From Pseudomonadota bacterium (GTDB lineage: Bacteria; Pseudomonadota; Alphaproteobacteria; Rhizobiales; Xanthobacteraceae), in NCBI GenBank assembly GCA_023431725.1, contig JAEYVN010000144.1, positions 1 through 8,001 on the forward strand: 8,001 nucleotides of DNA, read 5' to 3'. A model generated the notes under the pieces. It saw only the letters and a list, made by a program, of their open reading frames with translations. It had not been told where the DNA came from and ran no database searches. Within the stretch, counting starts at the first letter, position 1, and the number at the start of each line of letters is the position of its first letter. A program made the translations under genes and the position numbers. This document shows, in pieces, positions 1 through 7,026 of this stretch.

Positions 1-765
<765 letters not shown>

Positions 766-766
<1 letters not shown>

Positions 767-1512
767 CACTTGGTCCTCTTGTCGGAGGAATCGGCAACCG
801 GTGCTTTCGGCACCGCTGCTTCACGGACATTCGCGGCGGCGCCGGGCTTCTTGGCATCGCTGTCGGTCAAGGCCGGGCCTGCGGTTTTCGGTGCGCTGGT
901 GACACGCACCGGCGGCTCGGTCAGAGCCGTCAGGCCGCCCTGCGGTCCCGAGAACGGACGATCGACCTGCGGACCGGGTTCGACAGGCTTGCCGGCGGCC
1001 AGGTCATCGAGGATGCGTGCGAAGCTTTCCGCCGTCAGGTCTTCGTAATAGTCGTAATTGATCTGCGCCATCGGCGCGTTCACGCAGGCGCCGAGGCATT
1101 CGACCTCGACCCACGACAGCGCACCGTCCGGCGTCACCTCGAACTGATGGCCGATGCGCTTCTCGCAGACCTCGATCAGATCCTCCGCGCCGCGCAGCCG
1201 GCACGGCGTCGTGCCGCAGAGCTGCACGTGATGGCGGCCGACCGGAGCGAGGTTGAACATCGTGTAGAAGGTGGCGATCTCCATCACGCGGATGTTCGCC
1301 ATGCTCAGGAACTCGGCGACATAGCGGATGGCCGCTTCCGGCACCCAGCCACCGGCCTGTTCCTGCGCCTTCCACAGCAGCGGGATCACCGCCGAGGCCT
1401 GACGGCCGTCGGGATATTTCTCGAGCTGCTTCTTCGCCCATTCGAGATTTTCGGGCGTGAAGGAGAAGTCCTTCGGTTGCAATTCCTTTGGAGCGAGACG
1501 ACGGACGGCCAT
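766..1512 (-). CDS. nuoE: NADH-quinone oxidoreductase subunit E (NuoE, 24 kDa type) with long Ala/Pro-rich tail
   Basis: NuoE carries the [2Fe-2S] centre N1a next to the FMN of NuoF in the NADH-oxidising module. The 248-residue product has the helical N-terminal part (about 15-85, including [19 protein letters not shown] and [10 protein letters not shown]) and the thioredoxin-like ferredoxin domain (about 90-165). The four cluster cysteines are C99 and C104 (CGTTPC) and C139 and C143 (CLGAC). Residues from about 175 to the end form an Ala/Pro/Lys-rich tail without cysteines. The E. coli type is near 166 residues, so this is some 75-80 longer; extended tails occur in alphaproteobacterial and mitochondrial-like homologues. 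The start is ATG at 1512, with GGAGG ten bases upstream, overlapping the nuoD stop by one base (TGATG). It sits between nuoD and nuoF, the standard order. Confidence 0.97.
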
Positions 1513-2702
1513 CAGCGATCGACCTCCCCGAACTCGATATCGAGTGAGCCGAGCACGGCGGAAACGTCAGCGAGCATGTGCCCCTTGCAGAGGAAATCCA
1601 TGGCCTGCAGATGCGCGAAACCGGGCGCGCGAATCTTGCACTTGTAGGGTTTGTTGGTGCCGTCGGCGACGAGATAGACGCCGAACTCGCCTTTCGGCGC
1701 TTCGACGGCGGCGTAGACTTCACCAGCCGGGACGTGGAAGCCTTCGGTGTAGAGCTTGAAGTGCTGGATCAGCGCTTCCATGGACTTCTTCATCTCGCCG
1801 CGCTTGGGCGGCACGATCTTCTGGTCGTCGGCGCTGACCCGGCCCTTGCCCTCCGGCGCATTCAGCCTGGCGATGCATTGCTTCATGATCCGAACCGACT
1901 GGCGCATCTCTTCCATGCGGATCAGGTAGCGGTCGTAGCAATCGCCGTTCTTGCCGATCGGAATGTCGAAATCCATCTCGGCATAGCATTCGTACGGCTG
2001 GCTCTTGCGCAGGTCCCAGGCGGCGCCCGAGCCGCGCACCATCACGCCCGAGAAGCCCCATTTCCAGGCGTCTTCAAGCGACACGACGCCGATATCGACG
2101 TTGCGCTGCTTGAAGATGCGGTTGCCGGTCAGCAGCTTGTCGATGTCATCGACCGTCTTCAGGAACGGATCGCACCACGCCTCGATATCGTCGATCAGCT
2201 TCTGCGGCAGATCCTGATGCACGCCGCCGACACGGAAATACGCCGCATGCATGCGCGAGCCGGACGCGCGCTCATAGAACACCATGAGCTGCTCGCGCGG
2301 CTCGAAGCCCCAGAGCGGCGGCGTCAGCGCGCCGACGTCCATCGCCTGCGTCGTGACGTTGAGCAGATGCGACAGGATGCGGCCGATCTCGCTGTACAGG
2401 ACGCGGATCAATTGCCCGCGGCGCGGCACTTCGAGACCGAGCAGCTTTTCCGCCGCAAGGCAGAAGGCGTGTTCCTGGTTCATCGGCGCGACGTAATCGA
2501 GCCGGTCGAAATACGGGATCGCCTGCAGATAGGTCTTCTGCTCGATCAGCTTTTCCGTGCCGCGATGAAGCAGGCCGATATGCGGATCGACGCGCTCGAC
2601 GATTTCGCCATCCAGCTCCAGCACCAGGCGCAGCACGCCGTGCGCCGCCGGATGCTGCGGTCCAAAGTTGATCGTGAAATTACGTTCAGAGGTTTCGGCC
2701 AT
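1512..2702 (-). CDS. nuoD: NADH-quinone oxidoreductase subunit D (NuoD, 49 kDa type)
   Basis: NuoD shapes the quinone-reduction pocket of complex I together with NuoB and derives from the large subunit of NiFe hydrogenases. The 396-residue product is full length for an unfused Nuo[11 protein letters not shown] is at residues 13-22; H21 and Y70 (in [12 protein letters not shown]) align by constant offset with the quinone-contacting His59 and Tyr108 of the bovine 49 kDa subunit, as I recall those numbers. The family signature GLLHRGTEK is at 43-51, and the C-terminus DIEFGEVDR is typical. The start is ATG at 2702, with an AAGGG ribosome site five bases upstream, lying in the last codons of the preceding GFA gene; the gap between the two genes is only two bases. 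It is not fused to nuoC, unlike the E. coli form. No damage is visible. Confidence 0.98.
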   Translation of the reverse strand: MAETSERNFTINFGPQHPAAHGVLRLVLELDGEIVERVDPHIGLLHRGTEKLIEQKTYLQAIPYFDRLDYVAPMNQEHAFCLAAEKLLGLEVPRRGQLIRVLYSEIGRILSHLLNVTTQAMDVGALTPPLWGFEPREQLMVFYERASGSRMHAAYFRVGGVHQDLPQKLIDDIEAWCDPFLKTVDDIDKLLTGNRIFKQRNVDIGVVSLEDAWKWGFSGVMVRGSGAAWDLRKSQPYECYAEMDFDIPIGKNGDCYDRYLIRMEEMRQSVRIMKQCIARLNAPEGKGRVSADDQKIVPPKRGEMKKSMEALIQHFKLYTEGFHVPAGEVYAAVEAPKGEFGVYLVADGTNKPYKCKIRAPGFAHLQAMDFLCKGHMLADVSAVLGSLDIEFGEVDR

Positions 2703-2704
2703 GA

Positions 2705-3154
2705 TTACCCTTTTGCCTGGCCGTCAGCGGGCGGAGCGAAGGCAGCAAAGACTTCGGCGCCCGTCATCAACTGCGTCTTGTTGGCGAATTCGTAATAGTC
2801 CGGCTTTTCGTCGATGAAGATCTGACTGGTGAGCGTGATGTCCTTCACGTCATCGAAGGCTTCGGCCGACACGAAGTAAGTGTCTTTGTCGATCAGCCGA
2901 TAATAGAGCGGCGTGCCGCAAGCCTTGCAGAAGCCGCGCTCGGCCCACTCGGAAGAGCGATATTCGCCAAGATGCGCCCTGTCCTCGATCGTCAGCGACG
3001 TTCCGCAGTCGCGTACCATGAACGGGCCCGCGGTCCAGCGGCGGCACATGCTGCAGTGGCATACGCCGACCTCGCGATCCGCCGGCGTCGCGGCAAAGCG
3101 CACCGCGCCACAGAGGCAACCGCCGCTCATGTTTCCTGGGGTGGCTTCGCTCAT
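2705..3154 (-). CDS. GFA-family zinc-binding protein embedded in the nuo operon
   Basis: This 149-residue protein belongs to the GFA family (CENP-V/GFA fold), named after glutathione-dependent formaldehyde-activating enzyme (S-(hydroxymethyl)glutathione synthase). From the ATG at 3154, the cysteines that bind zinc in the family are all present: C13 and C15 (GGCLCG), C32, C34 and C37 (VCHCSMC), C76 and C79 (FCKACG). The C-terminal half has [11 protein letters not shown] (113-123), matching the usual Pro-aromatic end of the fold. No signal peptide or membrane segment is seen, so it should be cytoplasmic. A GTG at 3166 would add four residues and overlap the nuoC stop as GTGA, but GAGGG five bases before the ATG at 3154 favours that start. 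Most family members have no proven formaldehyde activity, so the substrate is unknown. Its place between nuoC and nuoD implies co-expression with complex I, not necessarily a role in it. Confidence 0.9.
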   Translation of the reverse strand: MSEATPGNMSGGCLCGAVRFAATPADREVGVCHCSMCRRWTAGPFMVRDCGTSLTIEDRAHLGEYRSSEWAERGFCKACGTPLYYRLIDKDTYFVSAEAFDDVKDITLTSQIFIDEKPDYYEFANKTQLMTGAEVFAAFAPPADGQAKG

Positions 3155-3162
3155 CGCAGCCC

Positions 3163-3765
3163 TCACCCTTTCGCTTTCTCATCGCCCGGCAGCACGTAGT
3201 CGGTGCCCTCCCATGGCGACAGAAAATCAAAATTGCGGAATTCCTGATTGAGACGCACCGGCTCATAGACCACGCGCTTCTGCTGATCGTCCCAGCGCAC
3301 TTCGACAAAGCCGGTGAGCGGGAAATCCTTGCGCAGCGGATGGCCTTCGAAGCCGTAATCGGTCAGCAGGCGGCGCATGTCCGGATGGCCGGTGAACAGG
3401 ACGCCGTAGAGATCGTAGGTCTCGCGCTCGAACCAATCCGCGCCGGGAAACTCTGAAATGATCGACGGCACCGGCGTTGCCTCGTCGGTAACGACCTTCA
3501 CGCGCACCCGCGCATTCTGCTTGGGCGAAAGGAAGTGATAGACGACGTCGAAACGCCGGTCGCGCTGCGGCCAATCGACCGCGGTCACATCGATGATGTT
3601 CCAGAACTGGCAACGCGGATCATCGCGCAGAAAGCGCACAATCTTGATGATGTCGGCCGCTTTCGCAGCGACATTCAATTCGCCATACGCGATCTCGAAG
3701 CCGGTCACACTGCCCGGCAGCCCGCCCAAGATCGCCTCGCCGATCGCCTGAAGCTTCTCACTCAT
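3163..3765 (-). CDS. nuoC: NADH-quinone oxidoreductase subunit C (NuoC, 30 kDa type)
   Basis: NuoC is a cofactor-free scaffold subunit of the connecting arm of complex I, packing against NuoB and NuoD. The 200-residue product carries the 30 kDa family signature: [17 protein letters not shown] at 113-129, then [20 protein letters not shown] at 131-150. The C-terminal part [17 protein letters not shown] (165-181) is also characteristic. The length matches unfused alphaproteobacterial NuoC. The start is ATG at 3765, two bases after the nuoB stop; no strong ribosome site is seen (TAGGC touches the ATG), so it probably depends on coupling to nuoB. Its stop at 3163-3165 lies nine bases before the preferred start of the GFA gene and overlaps the alternative GTG start. 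Confidence 0.98.
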   Translation of the reverse strand: MSEKLQAIGEAILGGLPGSVTGFEIAYGELNVAAKAADIIKIVRFLRDDPRCQFWNIIDVTAVDWPQRDRRFDVVYHFLSPKQNARVRVKVVTDEATPVPSIISEFPGADWFERETYDLYGVLFTGHPDMRRLLTDYGFEGHPLRKDFPLTGFVEVRWDDQQKRVVYEPVRLNQEFRNFDFLSPWEGTDYVLPGDEKAKG

Positions 3766-3767
3766 GC

Positions 3768-4331
3768 CTAGCGCTCGATCGTTCCGACGCGACGGATTTT
3801 CTTCTGCAGCAGCATCACGCCATAGAGCAGCGCTTCCGCCGTCGGCGGGCAGCCCGGCACATAGATGTCGACCGGCACGATGCGGTCGCAGCCGCGCACC
3901 ACAGAATACGAATAGTGATAATAGCCGCCGCCATTGGCGCAGCTGCCCATCGAGATGACGTAACGCGGCTCCGGCATCTGGTCGTAGACCTTGCGGAGCG
4001 CCGGGGCCATCTTGTTGGTCAGCGTGCCGGCGACGATCATGACGTCGGACTGGCGTGGAGACGCGCGCGGCGCAAAGCCGAAGCGTTCCGCGTCATATCG
4101 CGGCATCGACATCTGCATCATCTCGACCGCACAACAGGCAAGGCCGAACGTCATCCACATCAGCGAGCCGGTGCGCGCCCAGGTGATGAGGTCGTCCGCC
4201 GTCGTGACGAGGAAGCCCTTGTCGGCCAGCTCGGCATTCAGGCCGGTGAAGAATGCATCATCGGAACCGATCGGCTTTCCGGTGCGCGGATCGAGAATTC
4301 CGGTGGCAGCAGGTGATGTGACAGCGGTCAT
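3768..4331 (-). CDS. nuoB: NADH-quinone oxidoreductase subunit B (NuoB, PSST type)
   Basis: NuoB binds the terminal [4Fe-4S] centre N2, which hands electrons to quinone at the NuoB-NuoD interface. In the 187-residue product the four N2 ligands are visible: the adjacent pair C66-C67 ([11 protein letters not shown]), C131 ([11 protein letters not shown]) and C161 ([12 protein letters not shown]). C148 in [11 protein letters not shown] is an additional cysteine outside the ligand set. The first 40 residues are a variable N-terminal extension typical of alphaproteobacteria. The start is ATG at 4331, ten bases after the nuoA stop, with only a weak GAG ribosome site, again suggesting coupling. The stop is TAG at 3768-3770. 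Confidence 0.98.
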   Translation of the reverse strand: MTAVTSPAATGILDPRTGKPIGSDDAFFTGLNAELADKGFLVTTADDLITWARTGSLMWMTFGLACCAVEMMQMSMPRYDAERFGFAPRASPRQSDVMIVAGTLTNKMAPALRKVYDQMPEPRYVISMGSCANGGGYYHYSYSVVRGCDRIVPVDIYVPGCPPTAEALLYGVMLLQKKIRRVGTIER

Positions 4332-4341
4332 GGTTCGCTCG

Positions 4342-4707
4342 TTAATCCCATTCGAGCGCCCCCTTCTTCCACTCGTAGATAAAACCGATGGTCAGAACGG
4401 CAAGGAAGATCATCATCGACCAGAAGCCGAAGACGCCAAGGTCGCCGAAAGCCACGGCCCAAGGGAACAGAAAGGCCACTTCGAGATCGAAGATAATAAA
4501 AAGGATGGCAACCAGATAAAAACGGACGTCGAACTTCATGCGGGCATCGTCGAACGCATTGAAGCCGCATTCGTAGGCCGACACTTTTTCCGGGTCCGGC
4601 TGCTGGTAGGCCACGATGAAGGGCACGATCAGCAGCACTGCGCTCAGGGCAAGCGCGACGCCGATGAATATGGCGAGCGGAAGATAGTCCTGCAGCAGGT
4701 CGCTCAT
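4342..4707 (-). CDS. nuoA: NADH-quinone oxidoreductase subunit A (NuoA, ND3 type)
   Basis: NuoA is a small membrane subunit of complex I at the junction of the membrane and peripheral arms. The 121-residue product has three hydrophobic segments at about 9-33, 62-84 and 94-114. The long loop between the first two contains YECG (45-48), equivalent to the mobile ND3 loop cysteine region near the quinone site. The second segment ends with the conserved acidic motif [12 protein letters not shown] (73-84), with D74 and E76. The start is ATG at 4707, with a strong GAGGA site five bases upstream, the best ribosome site among the first three genes, as expected for the first gene of the operon. nuoB follows after ten bases. 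Confidence 0.98.
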   Translation of the reverse strand: MSDLLQDYLPLAIFIGVALALSAVLLIVPFIVAYQQPDPEKVSAYECGFNAFDDARMKFDVRFYLVAILFIIFDLEVAFLFPWAVAFGDLGVFGFWSMMIFLAVLTIGFIYEWKKGALEWD

Positions 4708-4731
4708 TATAGTCCTCTACGGGGCCTGAAA

Positions 4732-4746
4732 AACCGGTTGGAACCG
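4732..4746 (+). promoter_or_regulatory. Motif AACCGGTTGGAACCG, copy 1 (upstream of nuoA)
   Basis: This 15-base element combines the palindrome AACCGGTT with a second AACCG placed ten bases after the first. It matches the element at 6965-6979 at 14 of 15 positions and shares TTGNAACCG with 5140-5148. It lies 25-39 bases before the nuoA start codon. A protein-binding site is possible, but a chance match of this length within 8 kb cannot be excluded. Confidence 0.25.
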
Positions 4747-4807
4747 CTCAAACCCGTCCTCTCACCAGCCGACGCGCGGTCGCCGCCCGGATGGTCTCCA
4801 CAAGCCC

Positions 4808-4826
4808 CGAATCCAGCTCGGATTCG
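4808..4826 (-). repeat. Perfect inverted repeat upstream of nuoA
   Basis: The bases CGAATCC and GGATTCG form perfect 7-base arms around a 5-base spacer. It lies 101-119 bases upstream of the nuoA ATG, so it could be an operator near the nuo promoter or a hairpin in the mRNA leader. No T-run follows on either strand, so it does not look like an intrinsic terminator. Function unknown. Confidence 0.45.
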
Positions 4827-5139
4827 TTCCAAGAAAGAAGCCGGGGAGCCTTAGCGCAGGGATTCAGCGCCCGCAAGCGTCGGAAATCTCAGACCTTCTA
4901 CTCTCCACGGGATGACTGCCACAAGCGACGATGGTTGCATGCCCTGCGTCGCTCGGGCGCGGACGCATCGATGACAATCGCCGCATTTTCAGGCGCGTTT
5001 TATGAAACAAGCGAGTGCCGAAAAGAGACCAAGGATCGAGCGAAGTTTCGTTGCGCAGGAATTGAGCATTTTCCGCCGGTGAAATCCGCTTCGCAAAAAT
5101 TTCCTATGTGAATCAAATCGATCGCAGTAGGTCCCTGAA

Positions 5140-5148
5140 TTGCAACCG
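5140..5148 (+). promoter_or_regulatory. Motif TTGCAACCG, copy 2 (upstream of the patatin-like gene)
   Basis: The short element TTGCAACCG, extended as TTGCAACCGTGCCG, matches 12 of 14 bases of 6971-6984. It lies 18-26 bases before the preferred start of the patatin-like gene and overlaps an alternative TTG start codon at 5140. It is counted as a candidate only because similar elements occur in two other intergenic regions here. Confidence 0.2.
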
Positions 5149-5166
5149 TGCCGCGCATACGACAAA

Positions 5167-6435
5167 ATGACTGGGATGAACTTTGACGTGAAACACCGGA
5201 TTCGATTCGGCGCCTTTGCGCTGACTGTCATTTTTCTGTTTGCGACCGGTGTCGGGCCGTCGTGGACGGCCGCGGCGTCCGAGCAATCTCCGTCGGTGTT
5301 CTCAGGCCAGTCCAAGAAAAAGGACGCAAAAAAGAAATCGGCGGAAAAAGCAGCCAAGCCTGACGGCCTGCCGCCCCGCATTCCGTTTACCGCGGCCGAG
5401 CAGAACGTCGCGGCGATTCCGGGCATGCCGGACGCGCGGTTCTGGGCCGACTCCGAGAAGGAATATCTGCGGGCGCTTCCTCAGGAACGCGGACCCTGGC
5501 TGATACTTTCGACCGGCGGTTCGGATGGCGCGTATGGCGCCGGACTTCTCAACGGCTGGAGCAAGGCCGGAACACGTCCGGAATTCTCACTGGTCACAGG
5601 AACCAGCACCGGCGCCCTCATCGCTCCCTTCGCGTTTCTTGGTTCAAAATACGACGACGCGCTGCGCGACGCCTACACGACCATCGGAGCGATCGATATT
5701 TTCGAGGTCGGCGGCAAGGGCGAAAGTTTTCTCGACACATGGCCGCTGAAGGACCTGATCGCGAAACGCGTCACGGCGGATCTCCTGAAGGCCATCGCCG
5801 CCGAGCACGCGCGCGGCCGCCGTCTCTTCATCATGACGACCAACCTCGATGCCGGTCGGCCGGTGGCGTGGGATATCGGTGCGATCGCGACCCATGGCGG
5901 CGACAAGGCGGTCGATCTGGTCCGCAAGGTGATGATCGCCTCGATCAGCATTCCCGGCGCCTTCCCGCCGATGCTGATCGATGTCGAAGCCAAGGATCGC
6001 AAGTTCCAGGAAATGCATGTTGATGGCGGGCTTGGCGCCCAGTTCTACGTGGCGCCGGATTCCATGCTTGTCAGCACCAGCATGGCCAGCCTGCGTGCGA
6101 GCGATCTCTACATCGTCGCCAACATGAAGCTCGATTCGGATTTCGAAGTGACCGAGCGCAATACGCTTAGCATTTTGGGCCGTACCGTTTCCGCCGCGAT
6201 CCGGATCGTGATCCGCAACGCCATCGATCGCGTCTATGCAACGGCGAAGCGCAACAATGTCGGCTTCAACCTTGCCTTCGTGGACCCAGGCTTTTCAGCC
6301 CCGCAGCGGGGACCTTTCGACACCGATTACATGAAAGCCCTTTATCAGGCCGGCTTTGCCAAAGGCAGCGGCCCCGATCCATTTTTACGTGAACCGCCGG
6401 ACTTCTCGGATCAACCAAGGAACGCTGCCCGATAG
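5167..6435 (+). CDS. Exported patatin-like phospholipase family protein
   Basis: This is a serine lipid acyl hydrolase of the patatin family. From the ATG at 5167 the product has 422 residues. An N-terminal signal peptide is clear: a basic start (KHRIR), a hydrophobic core at about 14-30 and a likely AAA cleavage site near residue 37. A Lys/Ala-rich stretch follows at about 49-64. The patatin domain has the Gly-rich oxyanion segment GGSDGAYGAG (117-126), the nucleophile elbow GTSTG with Ser147, and the catalytic DGG with Asp286, so the Ser-Asp dyad is intact. The product should be periplasmic or surface-exposed; the true lipid substrate is unknown. The start is uncertain: TTG at 5140 has a better-spaced AGG, while ATG at 5176 also keeps the signal peptide. 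No fused transporter or barrel domain is present. Confidence 0.9.
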   Translation: MTGMNFDVKHRIRFGAFALTVIFLFATGVGPSWTAAASEQSPSVFSGQSKKKDAKKKSAEKAAKPDGLPPRIPFTAAEQNVAAIPGMPDARFWADSEKEYLRALPQERGPWLILSTGGSDGAYGAGLLNGWSKAGTRPEFSLVTGTSTGALIAPFAFLGSKYDDALRDAYTTIGAIDIFEVGGKGESFLDTWPLKDLIAKRVTADLLKAIAAEHARGRRLFIMTTNLDAGRPVAWDIGAIATHGGDKAVDLVRKVMIASISIPGAFPPMLIDVEAKDRKFQEMHVDGGLGAQFYVAPDSMLVSTSMASLRASDLYIVANMKLDSDFEVTERNTLSILGRTVSAAIRIVIRNAIDRVYATAKRNNVGFNLAFVDPGFSAPQRGPFDTDYMKALYQAGFAKGSGPDPFLREPPDFSDQPRNAAR

Positions 6436-6462
6436 GTCGGGCCCCGGAAGGAAATCATTGTT

Positions 6463-6846
6463 ATGACGAAGCTGAAAACTGTCCTTGCTGGCGTTTTGCT
6501 GGCTTTCGTCCTCTCAGGCAGTCTAGCCGCTCCTGTCAAAGCGCAGGCAGCCTTTGATGGCCTGTGGAGCGTTCTTATCATTACAGAACAAGGCAACTGT
6601 GATCGGGGCTACCGATATGCCATTCGCATCAAGGGCGGCAGGGTCACGCACGCCGATCCGGCCAACTCCAGCTTCCGTATCAATGGCCGCGTCAGGAACA
6701 ACGGTGCCACACAGGTCAGCGTGGCCCGCGGCGATCAGAGCGCCAACGGCACCGGCCGGATTGGCCGCGAGAATGGTGCTGGCCGCTGGAAGTCTTCCAA
6801 GGGCGAATGCTCGGGGACCTGGCAGGCGGAGCGTCGCGGCAGCTAA
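6463..6846 (+). CDS. Small exported protein of unknown function with two cysteines
   Basis: I do not recognise a characterised family for this 127-residue protein. It starts with a classical signal peptide: basic MTKLK, a hydrophobic core at about 7-23, and a likely AQA cleavage site after residue 29. The mature part of about 98 residues begins FDGLWSV and has alternating polar/hydrophobic runs (YRYAIRIKGGRV, QVSVARG) that suggest a small beta-rich domain. The centre is rich in Gly, Asn and Arg. Its only two cysteines, C46 and C116, both lie in the mature part and could form a disulfide in the periplasm. The C-terminal end is CSGTWQAERRGS. The ATG at 6463 has GGAAGGA ten bases upstream. It begins 27 bases after the patatin-like stop, so co-transcription is likely. 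Codon pattern and composition look native. Confidence 0.85.
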   Translation: MTKLKTVLAGVLLAFVLSGSLAAPVKAQAAFDGLWSVLIITEQGNCDRGYRYAIRIKGGRVTHADPANSSFRINGRVRNNGATQVSVARGDQSANGTGRIGRENGAGRWKSSKGECSGTWQAERRGS

Positions 6847-6924
6847 GCCGTGTATTCCCGGAGACGCCTTTGCCAACAACAGGCTGCGATCGCTATCTGA
6901 CAATCTGCCGTTAAAGCGGGTTGT

Positions 6925-6955
6925 CAGGATCATGCTGGCATAAATGCCAATCCTG
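6925..6955. repeat. Bulged inverted repeat (12 paired bases per side)
   Basis: CAGGAT at 6925-6930 pairs with ATCCTG at 6950-6955, and TGGCAT at 6936-6941 pairs with ATGCCA at 6944-6949. The only interruption is a 5-base bulge, CATGC, on the left side and a 2-base centre. It is the strongest potential fold in this gap. Possible roles are transcript end processing for the upstream gene pair or an operator for the downstream gene; the sequence does not decide. Confidence 0.5.
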
Positions 6956-6964
6956 CTTATCTGT

Positions 6965-6979
6965 AACCGGTTGTAACCG
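6965..6979 (+). promoter_or_regulatory. Motif AACCGGTTGTAACCG, copy 3 (upstream of ycjX-like gene)
   Basis: This differs from the element at 4732-4746 by one base. With the two preceding bases it forms two GTAACCG units spaced exactly ten bases apart, about one helical turn, plus an inverted CGGTT. It lies 48-62 bases before the ATG at 7027, a plausible operator position. Function is unproven. Confidence 0.25.
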
Positions 6980-7026
6980 TGCGGGTTTTGCCCGCAACAT
7001 CCCGTTTCACGGCCGGCTCCCCCAGG

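Larger units (their letters stand above)
4708..5166. promoter_or_regulatory. Divergent intergenic region between nuoA and the patatin-like gene
   Basis: This stretch of about 460 bases separates the leftward nuo operon from the rightward genes and must hold the start signals of both. I could not assign a convincing -35/-10 pair in either direction. Visible are an inverted repeat with 7-base arms at 4808-4826, another with 7-base arms and a 16-base spacer at 4924-4953 (AGCGACG and CGTCGCT), the motif AACCGGTTGGAACCG at 4732-4746 and TTGCAACCG at 5140-5148. The part from about 4970 to 5120 is richer in A and T than its surroundings, which fits a promoter area for the rightward genes. No tRNA-like fold or believable small gene was found. 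Confidence 0.5.
6847..7026 (+). promoter_or_regulatory. Intergenic region upstream of the YcjX-family gene
   Basis: These 180 bases probably hold the end of the preceding transcript and the promoter of the ycjX-like gene. Visible are the palindrome GCGATCGC at 6886-6893, a bulged inverted repeat at 6925-6955, a direct repeat of GTAACCG with 10-base period at 6963-6979, and a 6-base-arm hairpin at 6980-6996 (TGCGGG, spacer TTTTG, CCCGCA). A weak promoter candidate is TTGCCA at 6870-6875 with TATCTG 18 bases later. None of the hairpins is followed by a T-run, so I call no intrinsic terminator. Confidence 0.4.

Noticed and set aside
1578..2795. 405-codon open frame on the plus strand, antisense to nuoD
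   Set aside because: It lies wholly over nuoD and the GFA gene end, has no family resemblance, and is rich in Arg, Ala, His and Asp as expected from reading GC-rich codons backwards.
3155..3166. GTG start for the GFA gene at 3166
   Set aside because: AAAGG directly abuts the GTG with no spacing, while GAGGG stands five bases before the ATG at 3154; kept only as an alternative.
3991..4854. 287-codon plus-strand frame over nuoB, nuoA and their upstream region
   Set aside because: Antisense shadow with no recognisable domain; it runs through two conserved genes and the nuo leader.
4809..4865. Cluster of three GANTC methylation sites upstream of nuoA as a cell-cycle signal
   Set aside because: GANTC is just as dense elsewhere in the window, for example four sites between 504 and 792 inside nuoF/nuoE, so there is no enrichment.
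4791..5111. 106-codon plus-strand frame in the divergent intergenic region
   Set aside because: No ribosome site before its ATG, Arg/Ser-rich sequence unlike a folded protein, and it would cross the nuo upstream region.
4708..5166. tRNA or other structured RNA gene in the long gap
   Set aside because: No T-arm consensus (GTTCRANYC) or cloverleaf-compatible pairing was found on either strand.
4989..5426. 145-codon minus-strand frame overlapping the start of the patatin-like gene
   Set aside because: It overlaps the signal peptide and N-terminus of a well-supported gene and resembles no known protein.
6980..6996. Possible intrinsic terminator (TGCGGG, TTTTG, CCCGCA)
   Set aside because: The T bases are in the loop; no T-run follows the stem on either strand, and the stem is only six bases.
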